NCBI RefSeq assembly: GCF_033115175.1 | Contig: NC_084843.1 | Location: 59,126,474-59,190,473, forward strand | Reading direction: 5' to 3' | Origin: Lepus europaeus | Lineage: Eukaryota > Chordata > Mammalia > Lagomorpha > Leporidae | Length of the DNA: 64,000 bases | In this document: piece after piece, positions 33,885 to 45,915 of the stretch | Numbering within the stretch: position 1 is the first letter of the stretch | Layout: each line of letters begins with the position of its first letter | Position numbers and translations under genes: made by a program | The notes under the pieces: generated by a model | What the model saw: only the letters and a program-made list of their open reading frames with translations | Told to the model about the DNA's origin: nothing | Databases searched by the model: none

Positions 33885-34055
33885 TGCAAGTGGCATGGCG
33901 CCGCTTCGGCCATGGTCTGTTGCTCACATCGTCCGACCCTGGTATGACGTGGGAAGTGACCAGGCAAAGGCAAACTCGGGGAGATGGACATCTTTGGGGA
34001 CTCTCTTGGAGACTGGTTACGAAGACAGCAGGAGGTGGGAGGTGATCCTAAACAG
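33885..34055 (-). mobile_element. Unidentified ancient interspersed repeat
   Basis: TATAATCTTGCAAGTGGCATGG, TGGTCTGTTGCTCACATCG and TTTGGGGACTCTCTTGGAGAC match a recurring mammalian repeat pattern that I cannot name with certainty; strand is a guess. Confidence 0.3.
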
Positions 34056-36060
34056 CCTGATACATCACAGGGCCCAGCGACGAGAGATCCAGAAGAGAAG
34101 TGTTCCACACAGGTCATCAGTAGCTAAGGACTGAGCAGTGGTCACTGGATTCGCCAGTCTGAGCCATGGAGAGCAATTCAAAACAACCTCCTCTGAGCCA
34201 CGTGCAGTGGACAGAGGTTTGAATGGATGCAGAACAACCAGAGAGCTGCAGGTACCGGCTACTTTCCTGAGAGGGCTGCATGAGAGGGAAGGGAGATTTG
34301 GACAGAAGCTAGACGAGGACAGGAGAGGATTTGGTTCCTTGTGTTTCTAGACAGAGGCGGGGCAGCCAGCGGCCTGGGTGAGGTGAAGATGAGTGATGAG
34401 GGAGCCTCTTGGAGGAGGCAGGAGAACTGGAGATCAAGGGTCCAGGTGGGCCGCTTGGCTTTGAACAGAGACACTGCATCCTCTGGGGCGGCCCTGGGGG
34501 AGGCGGGATGAGTCTGGTGGGCAGGACCTTCAGGTGAGGATGCCTGGCAATCGAGAACTCTACCTGCTGGCCTCAATTTTCTCCGGGAGAGGGGAGGCAG
34601 GGTCACCGCGAGCTGTGAACCACCACGTCACTTACCACGCTGATTGCTTACATATGCGGGAGGGCCTGGAAGCAACCTGTTCTCACAAGCAGGGGTGCCC
34701 TTCCCCGTGAGCTCACGCACACTGGAAACCTCTCGGCACACTCATTTTTCACAGCTGGTGATGTCTTCAGACAGCAGCTGTCTGAGCTGCCATGAGGTAT
34801 GGGTTGGTGGGATTGAAATGAAGTGGAAGATTCTAGAAGTCAGTGGAGGTGAAGAATCAGTGGGGCGGGCCCTCCCAGGTCTCACTGGGTGTCCCCCCGA
34901 GGGTCTGTCTCACTATCAATTAATCCTGGGCTTCACCACCCCAGGCGGGGCACCTGCTGGGTTCTTAGGCAAATCCTTTCGGTGGGGATGAGATCTGACT
35001 GCCGACGACCTCCCTTGGACTCTGCAGGGTGTCCCAGAACAAGCCCTTCTCCCAGGGACATCATTCAGACACGCGAGGCCCGCCTGTAGGACGAGCGTCC
35101 CCTGTTGCTCCCTCATGGACAGAGTTTCCCGATCCCTATCAGGGCCTCCACCCCTGCCCCTAGATTCCCTGCAAGGCAACTGTGATCCCCAAGATTCTGC
35201 CATGACTGCTCCCCCATCTCCTTTCCAAGATCCTCGGGGCGTTTGGCAGGGTGGCTAGCAATTCCTGAGCACAGGCGGAAACGTGTCCCACACTCTGCAG
35301 GATGTGTCAATCAGACGGGCAGTCTGGCAGGTCTGTCACCCTCTGTCCAGATGCCAGGTCCTCTTGGCATCTTGACTGTCCATAGCCTGCCCAGGTGAGG
35401 GCTCATCTACTTCTGGGCCTGCACTCCTTCTGAAGCATCAAGTCGAACAGGTGATCAAATACTGCACCCTGGCGTGCAGCAAGAGGGTCCAGACCCTCGC
35501 TCTCAATCTGTCTATGACTCATGGCGGAGTCTGAGTGCCAAGGGACACTTGACCATGCTCCAGGCCAGCGCTGTGAAATATTAATCGTCGTTCTCCCCCT
35601 CTTCTGCTTCCCCTTTTGCGCTTTGCCCCTTTCTCTCTCACCCCCACCCAGATCCTGTCCTGTGCTCCTTGTCCCAGGAGGGCAGAGGAGAGAGTCTCCT
35701 GGCTGGGAGCTGGAAGTCTCAGGCCCAGGAAGGCAGCAGGAAGGACTCGCACCAGCCACATCTGGAGGAAAACATGAGCGAGGGCAATGCTCTCACGGTC
35801 CCCAACTTGGGGTGGGGCCGGGGAGCTGGGTGACAGTCATGGATGGTGGTGGCTTCAGAGGGAGGAGCCTGGGCCCCCTTTTCCAGAGATACTTGGGAAG
35901 TGGTAAGAGCCCAGGGAAGGGAAATGGCTTTGTGGAATGTTCTGGCAGCAAAGTCTTAGCCTTGCAGAAATCCCCCCACACTAGCACAGCACTTGGGAAC
36001 AGAACTACTCCACTGGCCCCAAGAGTGGCCTGGGACTAGACTAGAAGAGAGACCCATTCG
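34056..36060. other. Unique non-coding stretch
   Basis: No recognisable gene or repeat. Confidence 0.45.
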
Positions 36061-36064
36061 GGCC

Positions 36065-36265
36065 CTGCAAGGGGGCAGAGGCTGTCTCCATGGCAACCTG
36101 CAGGGACCAATGAACAAGGACTAGCCTGGTGATGGACATCACAAATGACACTGGAGACTGTGTGCTTGGAAGCCAATTAAGTCTTGGCAAATTAAAAGCC
36201 ACCATGGAAACAGAGAGGTGCTCCAAATTAATCACAATTGCATTTCTTCCCTGTGGCAGAACATG
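36065..36265. promoter_or_regulatory. Candidate regulatory block with an RFX X-box and homeodomain sites
   Basis: GTCTCCATGGCAAC at 36084-36097 is a perfect RFX X-box (reverse GTTGCCATGGAGAC). Within 150 bp are GACCAATGAACAAGG, CCAATTAAGTC, GCAAATTAAAAG, CCATGGAAAC and AATTAATCACAATTGC, all typical of homeodomain or forkhead binding. The block is unique sequence with lower GC than its flanks. Binding is inferred from motifs alone. Confidence 0.35.
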
Positions 36266-36584
36266 ACCTTGAACTACGAATCGAGTGGCAAAGGGCAGAG
36301 GCAGAGCTGCCACAAGGGTTCTGGAGCTCACACAGCTGCACAGGCCGGTTCCCAGCGCCATGCTATTCACCCTGTTCCAGACCCCCTGGCTGTTCACACC
36401 CCATTATCCTCAGGGAACTGAGCCCAAGGGGCCACATACACTCCCGCGGCTGCTGTAGAGGATGGGATTCTGCACTTGGAGCTGCGATGGGCTGAGAGTC
36501 GGGGGGCAGTCGGAAGGGACAAGTGTGTTTTTGCATGTGGGAGGGCCATGCACCATCAGGGGTCAGAGGGAATACTGTGACAGT

Positions 36585-37020
36585 CACCCTCTAAGATGGC
36601 ACCAAATGCTTCTCACATCTGGCTTTCATGCCTTGGGTAGCTGCCTCCCATGGTGAACTGGAGCCGACCTGTGTGACCAGTGCAACATGGCAGAAGAGAG
36701 TGTGTAGCCTCCAAAGGTAGGTCATCAAGGGCACTAGCTTCTAGCTCAGTCTCTTGGGTCCCTGGCACTGGGGGAAGCCAGCACCCACATCATGAAGATG
36801 CTCACGCAGCCTCATGGAGATGCCTACCTGGAACTGAGTCCTGCAACCTCTGCAGGTGGATCCTCCCATTCCAGCCAGGCCTTCCTGGGAGCACAGCCCT
36901 CGAACATCTGCCTGCAATCTCACTTTCAGCAAGCACCCCGTCCAGGTCCTCATGCTCGGGGACTCTGGGAACGAATCACAAGGTTTGGGAGATGTGCTAT
37001 GCCACATCTGATCTCTAATA
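36585..37020 (+). mobile_element. MLT1-like (MaLR) LTR
   Basis: Ordered matches to the MLT1 sense consensus: CCCTCTAAGATGGCACC, AAGGTAGGTCATCAAGGGCAC, CTGGGGGAAGCCAGCACCC, CATCATGAAGATGCTCACGCAG, CCTCATGGAGATGCC and GGATCCTCCCATTCCAGCC. Confidence 0.75.
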
Positions 37021-37790
37021 CATGATCCCCCAGTGTCAGAGGTTCCAACATCAATATCCCTCCTAAGGCAGACAGAGAGGTCGAGTGGTAGTCTCAAGTC
37101 ACACGGCGGAGCAGCCAAGCGTCCACGCAGCACCCAGTTTCTGCGCTCCCTGCTTCTCACCTACCTCTCTCCTCTCTGGGCTGTGTCTGCCTTTACCCCC
37201 ACGTTCTCATCGCCCCAGCAGCATCACCGCTTTTGGAAACAGGCTCATTCCATCCCCTTGGCAAATCCTTTGTGCTCAAGCCCCAGGCCCCTGCAGTGTG
37301 GAAATGGTAACAGCCACTGCTTGTGATCTATTGTAATCCAGCGTGGCCAATTTGTAACGGATCACATTTGTAGCTGCACCGTCTGCCAGTGGGTTCTCGT
37401 GTGGGGGCTGGCTCCTAAACCGCCGTGATGCTGCGAGACATACGATTCTTGGCTTGGCGTGCAGCTTGTCAGATTGGCTCCAAGAAAGGAGAGTCCTGGC
37501 CAAGAAACCCCCGTACTTAACCAAGGATAGAGGCTACAATGCGGCTGCACAATGTTTCCATAACCTGCTCTGAGACTCAGAGGAGGAGGGCAAGCATGAC
37601 ATGCACTGGGGAGGCAGCTGGGGAACCTGGCCGGGCCATGATCATCAGGCTGGGCCACGGCACCCATGAGGGAGGTGACCTTGGCCGTGAACATGCTGGC
37701 TGGTATCTGACAGGCCCTCTCCAGCTACCCCGCTTATCAAAAATTGAGGTTTAGAGGCAGAAGCCCAGCAGTCGAAAGCTGACCACAGGG
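37021..37790. other. Unique non-coding stretch
   Basis: No recognisable gene or repeat. Confidence 0.45.
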
Positions 37791-37804
37791 CCTTTTCTCA
37801 TTCT

Positions 37805-38147
37805 GGTTTTCTAAGACTTATTTATTGATTTGAAAGCAGTTACAAAGAGAGGAGGGGGGGAGGGAGGGAGAGAGAGAGAGAGAGAGATCTTCCATCTGTT
37901 GGTTCACTACCCCAAATGGATCCAACAGCCAGAGCTGGGTCAGGTCAAAGCCAGGAGCCTGGGACTCCATCCAGGTGCCCACATTGGTGCAGGAGCCCAG
38001 GCACTGGGACTCTCTTCCACTGCCTTCCTAGGCCATTAGCAAAAGGCCAGACTGGAAATGGAGCATCTGGGACTGTAACCAGTGCCTCTGTAGAATGCCG
38101 GCATCATAGGCAAGGGTTTAACTTTCTGCACCACAACGCTGGCCCCA
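37805..38147 (-). mobile_element. C-repeat SINE
   Basis: Antisense copy flanked by perfect 14-bp duplications CCTTTTCTCATTCT at 37791-37804 and 38148-38161. Contains a GAGAGA run near 37870. Confidence 0.95.
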
Positions 38148-38161
38148 CCTTTTCTCATTCT

Positions 38162-41100
38162 AAGTCTCTGTTCCCACTGTCCCTTGGCCCAGAAAGGCTT
38201 CCCCCTCTCTCTAGAGTGACAGCCAAGATAGGCCCCCTACAAATCCTGCTGCACGTGCCTTTCCTGCCCACATCTCCCCATCATTCTCAAAACACAGGGG
38301 CATCAATTGCAACTCTCACCTGTCCGGATGCCTCTCGGCCTTGTGCGTATCCCCGTTCGCCATTTTCACACCCTACTCCCCCAGCTCTGAGCTCTCTGGG
38401 AAGCTCTCTGGGACGCATCTAACTGGCACTCATGTTCTCAGAGGGCAGCCAAGCCTGGGGCTGGCAGGCACGCATGCTCAGGATCTGCTGGATTGGACGC
38501 AAGTGAAGGCACACAGTGGGACAGGGGACATGCCATCCCTCAGGCCATGGGGCTCCACAAGTGAAATCCCACAAGAGGAATGTCTCCACTGGGTAGAACT
38601 TGGCTGCCTGGGTCAGGCAGGCGGGACAAACAGCGTGAGGAATGAAGACACACGGCCAAGCCTCTCCGACAAACTCGCCATTGGAGGAAGGGCTGCAGTG
38701 GGAATGTGTGGCACAGCCCCGCCCTCTCTCTCAGGAGCCGGCTCCCAGGGCCAGGCTTGGCTTCCCCCGAGGAGCCGCCGAGGAGCCGCCCTCGTGGCAG
38801 CCGCCCTGTGTGCTTCTGCCGGGGACGGCCTCGCCTGCCTGCTCTCCTCCCTTCCTGCTGGCCCCTCTGGCTCCAGCGTTCTGCAGCCAGATGTCTCTGA
38901 CCTGCCACCAGCAGCTGCTCTTCCTTCTTAACAGGCTGTGGTTCCAATGCCCCCAGCAGAGGCGCTTGGCAGGGGGACGGTTTCCTGGGCAAAAGTCTCG
39001 GCTCCGCCCCAGGCACATCAGGAGCTTCTGGCCCAGGCGACGTGGGGGTGAGTGCAAATCAAACACCCGCTCTCCTGGTTAGGACTTGGGGTCTCCAGTG
39101 ACTGAAAACCCAGCTCTCCCGACTTGAGCAGGCAGAGTCCGCTGGGACACATTCCCGAAAGCCCAGGATGGCTCTGCTTCAGGTGCACCTGCTCCTGGGT
39201 TTCCAGCTGCCCTAGGAGCAGTCTGGGAAACCCTACTCCTTTCCAGTTGTCTCTGTTTTCAGACTTCATGTTGTGGATGTTAGCATCTCCAGCCCATGCC
39301 CAGGCAGGTGCAAATCCAACAGAAAACACAAGGGAGATTTTCCACCTCGAATTATAGGACGCAAACTCCTGGGCCTGGCTGTCATTGGCCCAATTTGGAT
39401 TCCAGCCTATCTCAGAATCGGTCACTGCAGCACACTGACTGGCTGATCCTGGGTCCCATGGCCCCAGCAGGTCAACGTGGGTCACCTGCTCCCGTTCCAG
39501 CTACATGGACAGAGAATGGCAAGGATGGTGCTGGCCTCAGGAGCAGGCAGACAAGGTCATGAGCTTAAGAAAACAAAAAGACAACACCTGCCACACAGCT
39601 AAGGAAAGAACCAGCCCATAGTACTCGTGCCTGCTGCAGGGGTGAGCAGTTGGGGTCCTAGGAGCTTCTATACCTATACATCAGTCGTGAGGAACCACAA
39701 AACTTTCCAGGCTCTTCTTACGGTGCTTTATTTACCTGTGCGTGCTTGCTGACAACACCTGGGATCCATAGCCCCAGGAACCACGTGGACGTGAGCTGGG
39801 TACCTCGCTGGACCCATGAGCTCTGCTCTCTGTTTGGGGGTTGGTGACTCAGGAACAGGGCCCTCCCCTCATTCCACAGCCTGGGTAATGCCTCCTGCCC
39901 ATCGTGATTCGCCCAGGGTGGGCATGTGGCCGCAGATCCTCAGATTAGGATGGCTCAGGGCTGCTGCTCATGATGCTAAGGTGAGGTGCTCTTTGTCTTT
40001 GGCAAGATGTGAATAGGAAAGTTTGTAGCTCTCGGAGCTGTGGGCAGTTGTCTCAGCACTACGGGGAAGCGAGACCAAAGGTGAAGCTGCCTTGTAGACA
40101 AAGCCAGAGGAAGGAAGGGTGGGAGAGAGGAGGCAGAGGTGGGGAAGGGGGAGGGCAAGGAGAGGAAAACTACCCCTAGTGACACTGCTGAACCCTAGAT
40201 CAAGCTTTGCCTGAATGCAGACCCTGCGTCTGGAGTTTTCATTAGGAATCAATATCTTCCCTGTATTATTCCAAGCAGTTTGGGTCAGACTTTCTATTAC
40301 TTGTACCCCAAACATTCCAACTGAGTCACTCAGAACATGTTTGAGCTGCTTCCAAGTCTGGAAGTGAGCTCTTACAAAAACAGCAAGCAGCCACCACGCC
40401 GCCGAGGAGAGACAGCCCCTGCCAGCAGCTCCCGGCACTCACGCATTCTACGGGGGTGACCAGCTGGGGTCCTAGGGGCCCCCGCCCTGGCTCCATATGG
40501 GAATGTCCACCCCAGCTGTGTTGACAGATGAAAGGGGAAGAGCACCTGGGAGGGGCTGCAGGTACGGGAGAGGCAGAGTGTTCCTGGGCATTTGGGAGGC
40601 TGCCCGGCGGGCTGCTCTTTGGAGACCCTGTGGCCTGCAAGAGGCCTGGATCCCTCAGCTGGGCAGCTGCGTGCCCTGTGGATGGAGCATCTGCACTCAG
40701 ATGGGGATGGATGCAGGGAAGGGAGCAGCTTAGATGCCGCCCATGAAATGCCTGCTGCGTGAATGTCTCTGCCACACAGGTGACTTCAAGGGAGTCAGGT
40801 GTGTGTAGCCCGGGGCCTGAGAGTACAGCCTGGGCCCCAGTCTGCTTCTGCTCTGTCTGCCCCCTACAGGCCAGCTTTGCGCCATCAGATTCCCTCTGGG
40901 ACAGGGCTCAGCTCTCATACTCAGGCTTGGCTGAAGGGATGGGCCTGGCCCAGACTGCATTCCCTCCCTGGGGGCAGCCTGCACCCCGGGGACCAGGGCC
41001 ACCACTGCTGGTTGGGGGTACAGAGGTCAACCCCCTTGCCTGTATGCTAGGCGCCCTGAAGGGCACCCCAGCTCCCAGCTCCCAGCTCTGCATGGGGTCG

Positions 41101-41319
41101 GCTGTAGCTCCCTCGCTGCAGCACTGTAGTCACACTTGAGCCTCTCCCAGTCCTGCTCACAGCCCCCAGCACATCCTTTGCCAATCTCCAAACCAACCTA
41201 CCCAGTGGCGGCGCGGTATTTGGGGTGCCTGCTTTCCTGGACAGAAGCCATCAGCGGTCAGTAAGCAAATGCAGATGAGAAGCACAGATGTCTTGTTTGT
41301 GTTTTGTTTAAAGCTGAAA
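38162..41319. other. Unique non-coding stretch (3.2 kb)
   Basis: No SINE and no recognisable exon. 38750-38860 is locally CpG-rich and carries an 11-bp tandem duplication (GAGGAGCCGCC twice, about 38769-38790). The longest frames overlap on both strands and look like chance. Confidence 0.45.
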
Positions 41320-41538
41320 GGGGGCCGGGGCTGTGGTGCAGCCTGCAATGCTGCAGTCCCAGCTGCTCCACTTCCTGTCCAGCTCCAGGCTAATGCACCT
41401 GGGAAGGAACAGGAGATGACCCCAAGGCTTGGGTCCCTGCCACCCATAAGGGTGATCAGGCTGGAGTTCCTGGCTCCTGGCTTTGGCCTGGTCCAGCCCC
41501 AGCTGTTGCAGCAATTTGAGGGGTGAACCAATGGATGG

Positions 41539-41574
<36 letters not shown>

Positions 41575-41618
41575 ACTATGCCTTTCAAGTAAATAATTTT
41601 TAAAATAAAAGATTTTTA
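41320..41618 (+). mobile_element. C-repeat SINE
   Basis: Sense copy, partly deleted in the head (GGGGGCCGGGGCTGTGGTGCAG joined early to CAGTCCCAGCTGC). It has a (TC)n run at 41542-41572 and an AAGTAAATAATTTTTAAAAT tail. Confidence 0.88.
41542..41572 (+). repeat. (TC)n microsatellite
   Basis: About 15 CT units in the 3' stretch of the SINE. Confidence 0.95.
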
Positions 41619-41734
41619 AACATTAAACAAGCAATATATATTCATTGTGGAAAAACTGGGAAATTCCAAGTGGCCAAGCAATCGGTCCGCTGAAGACCAG
41701 GCAACCTGCAGTGAACGGCGATGGTTTTGAACTT

Positions 41735-41860
41735 GCATGCAAGTATTGAGCCCTTTTATGCACGAGGCCCTTCATGCTCCCAACCAAGCCGTGAGGGAGG
41801 CCCCCTTATCTGCTTTACTGAGGAGCCACAGGAGACTCGGGGCCCTGGGGTTAGGCCGAG
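41735..41860 (-). mobile_element. MIR relic
   Basis: ATTGAGCCCTTTTATGCACGAGG, CCAACCAAGCCGTGAGGGAGG and CTTTACTGAGGAGCCACAGG match the antisense MIR 3' half. Confidence 0.5.
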
Positions 41861-43075
41861 GGTGAAGAGCCAGGAGGAGGCTCTGTGTGCTGACAAGCTG
41901 ATGCCAGAGTTTCTGAGCGTGTTCTTAGATGGGCAGAAGGTGGGGGGTGTGGAAGAATGTGCCAGGGGCCAGGAAGCCAAGGCTTTCCCCACAGCCCGGC
42001 TCTGCCTGTCACTTACCAGTTGACCTCCTGTTGGGGTCTCTGGTGGGGCAGCGGCTGGAACTACAGATCTTTGCACGGGGTTAGCAAGCACAGTGGCTCT
42101 GGCTGCCTGCAGGGGGCACTACTGAGATGGAAGGAAAGCCAGAGGTGGGACACCCCCAGCCTTCACTTCCCACAGCAGATCCTCTGTAAGCTGTCCTGGG
42201 GCACTGAGGGGGCCCCCTGGAGCTGCAGGCACCTCGCAGGGCGGAAGCCAGAGCAGGCCCTGGTGTGTGTGTGTAAAAGGCTTAATTTATCTTCCTTGCC
42301 CTCTTTGGACAAAGGAGACGACAGGAGAATGTTTTCCTTTCTTTCTTTTTTTAAAGAAAACTTTCCATTGTGGAAATGGCGTGTGTTTATTTTGTAAAAT
42401 CCAGCCCCAGGGGCATATAACTTCTGGGGGAGGGAGGGGGCCGAGCCTGAACCTTCCCTGCTGGGCTCCTGCAGCCCCTGGAGGCCTCCCTGCCAAGCTC
42501 TCTCTGTTCAGAGGGACAGAAACCTCACCCATGGCCGAGAAGGAGAAGCAGAGAGAGGCGAGCTGAAGTCCGAGAAGTTAAAGCGCCACTGAGGTGCCCG
42601 TGGCTGAGTGCTCCGCCCTGGCTGCGGGCCCTGGGCTGGGCGCTGTAACCCTGGGACCTAGGTGTGCCGAGCTATACCTTACAGGTGAGCAAATCCACTC
42701 CCAGAGAAGAGGTGGTGAAGCGAGAATTATACACAGGTTTGGCTGAGACCATGACCACACGCAAGATCTAACATCGTGGCACGTGGAGCCACGTGCTCAT
42801 GGCCACAGAGCCTCCTGCTTGTGGGGAGGGGCTGAACCCTAAGAGAGAGGGGGTCCCAGCTCTTCTGGGTCAGCATGCTCCTAGTGGGGGGTACCAGAGC
42901 TCCCTGGAGGACACAGCCTCTTCAGGGGACCCCTGGAAGTTCCTATTGTCTCTGAAAATGCACCCCTGGGTAAAAGGTGATAAAAGCGGAAACTCCCGGG
43001 CAGGGGTGGATTAGCAGCTCTGCTGTGGGGCTGGGGGATGAGTTGGGGGAGGGTGGCATCCAGCGCCCAGACCAC
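41861..43075. other. Unique non-coding stretch
   Basis: No gene was recognised. Contains the hairpin-type TTTCCATTGTGGAAA (about 42361-42375) and a CTCF-like motif at 42105-42119. Confidence 0.4.
42105..42119 (+). promoter_or_regulatory. CTCF-like motif
   Basis: GCCTGCAGGGGGCAC fits the CTCF core with one mismatch. Motif match only. Confidence 0.3.
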
Positions 43076-43079
43076 GTGG

Positions 43080-43215
43080 CTTCCCAACAGTGGGTGAGTC
43101 GCATCACCTGTCTGTATCTGCGTTTCTTCTTCTGTTGGATGGGGGAACAGAGAGGTAGGTTGGGAGGACTGCACCTGCACCATGCTTGGGGCAGTGGCTG
43201 GCACAGAGTGACAAT
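43080..43215 (+). mobile_element. MIR relic
   Basis: GTGAGTCGCATCACCTGTCTG, GTTTCTTCTTCTGTTGGATGG and GCAGTGGCTGGCACAGAG follow the sense MIR 3' half. Confidence 0.6.
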
Positions 43216-43594
43216 GTCACCAACAATTATTCTCCAGAGGGGACTCATTGTCAGCAAGCAGCCAGTGGGGAACACATCATCACAGTTGAAGCCCAGCGGC
43301 CACACACAGCACCCTGAGCTCTTTCAAGCTTGTCCTCGCACTGGCCCACAAGGAAGGCCCTGCCCCAAGTTCATTGCACCCAGTGTTTCCTCTCCTCTTG
43401 GCTGGAGGCACTTGGAATTCTCAAAAGGAACTGATGGGGTTGGGACCCTCAAGGCTCTCTGTTCCAATAGACAGTACCAAGTACCACCTGTAAACTCTCT
43501 GGCATGCCTCCAGCAGGTCCCAGCTCAGACAGGACTCATCCAGTTAAGAATGACAGCATTCAACTTTCTGGAAGAATTTTTCTCCTTGTCCCCA
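43216..43594. other. Unique non-coding stretch
   Basis: No recognisable gene or repeat. Confidence 0.4.
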
Positions 43595-43893
43595 CTTCCT
43601 TAAAATGTTTGTAGAATTTATTTCAGAGGCACAGAGTTGGAAAGCAGAATCAGTCCCCCCCCCCACACACACACATAGAGGAGGTGGGTGGGAGTGGTTC
43701 CCATCCTCTGCCATATATCCGCCATGGTCAGGACTGAGCCAGGCCAGAGCCAGGAGCTGGGAACTCAAACCAGGTCTCCCATGTGGGTAACAGGAACCCC
43801 ACTGCCAAGCCATCACTGCTGCTCCCCAGGGTCTGCCTTGCCAGGAAGCCGGAGTCAGAAACTGGAGCCAGCTGTAGAGCCCAAACACTCCAA
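43595..43893 (-). mobile_element. Old diverged C-repeat-type SINE
   Basis: AGAATTTATTTCAGAGGCACAGAG, GCCAGAGCCAGGAGCTGGG and CCAGGTCTCCCATGTGGGTAAC give the antisense SINE pattern with heavy divergence. A C run and short CA run (43657-43674) replace the purine-rich stretch. Confidence 0.65.
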
Positions 43894-44515
43894 TTTGCAC
43901 TGAGGGTGTCGTCACAGGCATCTGCCCCTGGCCTTTTCAGTGGTCATTCCTTGGGTCTTTGGGGCCCGTGCAAAGCCTTAACTTCTCTTTGGTCAGCAGG
44001 ATCCATCGGGAGATCGCCACCACCATCGCGGTATCATCTTGGGCAATGCCGCCACCTAATCTAACGGAGACCACATCCCCGCTCTCAGCGGCACAAGCCC
44101 TGCCCCCAGCGGTGCCGTTCTTCACCTTCACCTCTGCCGTCATCACACGTGGTCGTCTCTGCACGGCCACAGCGGCCTTCGGCAGCAAGGCACAGAAACT
44201 CGCCAAGTGACAGGAGAAACAAGGAGAGGGTGTGGCGATGGTTATGGCTCCCACACCTAAGCTGGAAAGGCTAAGGCCACCCCAGGGACGCCCACGAGAC
44301 CCCAATGCCCAAACACCACTGGGAAGCTCGTCTTCTCTCCCTCTCTCCTCTCTGCTCTCTCCACTGGCCGTTCTCTTTGCAAACAGAGCCCGTCCATGCG
44401 AGCTTCATGGATTTATAAGGTGGCTGCCTAGCATATAAGTAAAAGAATTTTCATCTCCCAGGTTCTGGGACTGAAAACTCCCTGAGGAGGTACCAGAATG
44501 GCTTAGCTTGGTCAC
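43894..44515. other. Unique stretch; 122-codon minus-strand frame not recognised
   Basis: The minus-strand frame 43937-44305 has CpG-rich stretches and a few protein-like runs (VISRWILLTKEKLRLC-like) but matches no family I recognise and has no splice or poly(A) context. I treat it as unassigned. Confidence 0.3.
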
Positions 44516-44519
44516 CTTT

Positions 44520-44564
44520 GGGCCAATCATAAAGGCTGTAAATATGTAATTTTGTGATTGGCCC
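44520..44564. repeat. Inverted repeat with paired CCAAT boxes
   Basis: GGGCCAATCA (44520-44529) and TGATTGGCCC (44555-44564) are exact 10-bp inverted arms around a 25-bp AT-rich spacer. Each arm holds a CCAAT/ATTGG core, the NF-Y site. Confidence 0.7.
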
Positions 44565-44631
44565 GAGCCTCCTTGGCCACGTGTCTAAGAAAGACATCAA
44601 CTGCAGGATACTTGGCACCCTAGCTGGTGCC

Positions 44632-44742
44632 CACATCCACCCCAGCCACCACTCCCATCACCATCAACACCACCACCTTCATCATCCACATCATCATCTC
44701 CACCATCATCGCCATCACCACCACCACCATCACCACCACTGT
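44632..44742 (+). repeat. (CAY)n trinucleotide repeat
   Basis: About 110 bp of CAC/CAT units with interruptions. One + frame reads as a histidine run, the other frames as Thr/Ile and Pro-like runs; this is a simple repeat, not a coding domain. Confidence 0.95.
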
Positions 44743-45560
44743 AGCTCTTTCCCTGAGAACCATGACGTGCCCAGCCCTGAACCTCACACTTGGAACGGCA
44801 ACAGATTGGAGTTGATGAAGTCTCCAGTCCTGCAGGAGCGTCTCTGGGAAACAGTTGATGTTTTCAAAGAAATGGACGCCTGGTCCTTGGCCGAGGATGG
44901 AAGTGAAAAGGGAAGCTAGAGGATAGCATCTGGCCCCTCTGTGGCACTGGTCCTAAGCCCTGGGCTGGCTCCACACCCTGGGAAACCATGGAGTCTGGGC
45001 TCTGATGGGCCAGCAGCCCCCTGGGACCCCCTGGGAGCTGTTCCTCCACAGGCACCAAGCTGCACACCAGCCCATCGCCCTGGGCCCTGCCAGAGCCCTT
45101 GTCCCATCTGCCCCTCCTCCCCTGGGTGCTGGGGTTGTGCTTGGCTCCTTGCCTCCTGCTCCATCTTGGAGCAAACATCTGTTTCCAGATGTTGTCCCAG
45201 AGCCTCATAAAGCAAGGAAAGGTCCGAGTTAATACATCCACCGCAGACCCGCCTGTCGACAGCGACTCGTATCAGGAACGGATCACTCAAGGAAAGCAAG
45301 ACCCCTCATTTCCTGATGGGGGTGGGGCGTACGGAAAGACAAACAGGGCACCCCTCCCATTTCAGAAATGACCTCAACAAAGCGACTGCCTTTAGGAGAA
45401 AGAGGATGGGGAGGGAGGGGGAAGGCCTTTGTAATGGGGTTTACAGGAACAAATATTCCAGGCGGTTCCTGGGGAAGGAACCACAGGGAGACAGACTCAG
45501 CCAGGAGAGCAGACCCTCACCTGGATTCACTGGTCATTGGCCACGGTCCGGACACTGGGC
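44743..45560. other. Unique non-coding stretch
   Basis: No recognisable gene or repeat. Confidence 0.4.
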
Positions 45561-45594
45561 TGAACTTGAACCTGGGGCCTTTGAGGTGCCTACC

Positions 45595-45664
45595 GGAAGA
45601 GACCTGGTTGATGTTGGCTCTGGCCCTAGTACGCTGGGTGACCCGCTGAGCCACAGCGCCGGCC
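45595..45664 (-). mobile_element. C-repeat SINE head fragment
   Basis: Only the antisense tRNA-like end remains: GACCCGCTGAGCCACAGCGCCGGCCCC. Confidence 0.6.
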
Positions 45665-45689
45665 CCTCCTCTAGTTCTCTCTTCCGACT

Positions 45690-45915
45690 AGATCCTGCCA
45701 TGCTCCAGGTTCCAGCTCAGAACCAGCTCTTCCAGGAAGCCTTCCTGGACCTTCCCCCCGACTCCGCGTCTCCTCCTACTCCTCATCTCAAAGTCCCAGG
45801 GCACCTGCTTGCCTCTGCCTGGCTGCCTGGCCCTCTGGAGGTGCTTCCGGGCACCACTGCTCTTCCCTGCACCTGTGACTCCCAGCAGGGCCCTCTGGGC
45901 TGTGAGCTCTGAGTG
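45690..45915 (+). mobile_element. L2-like relic
   Basis: CTCTTCCAGGAAGCCTTCCTGGACC and GAGGTGCTTCCGGGCACC resemble the sense 3' end of L2. Confidence 0.45.
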
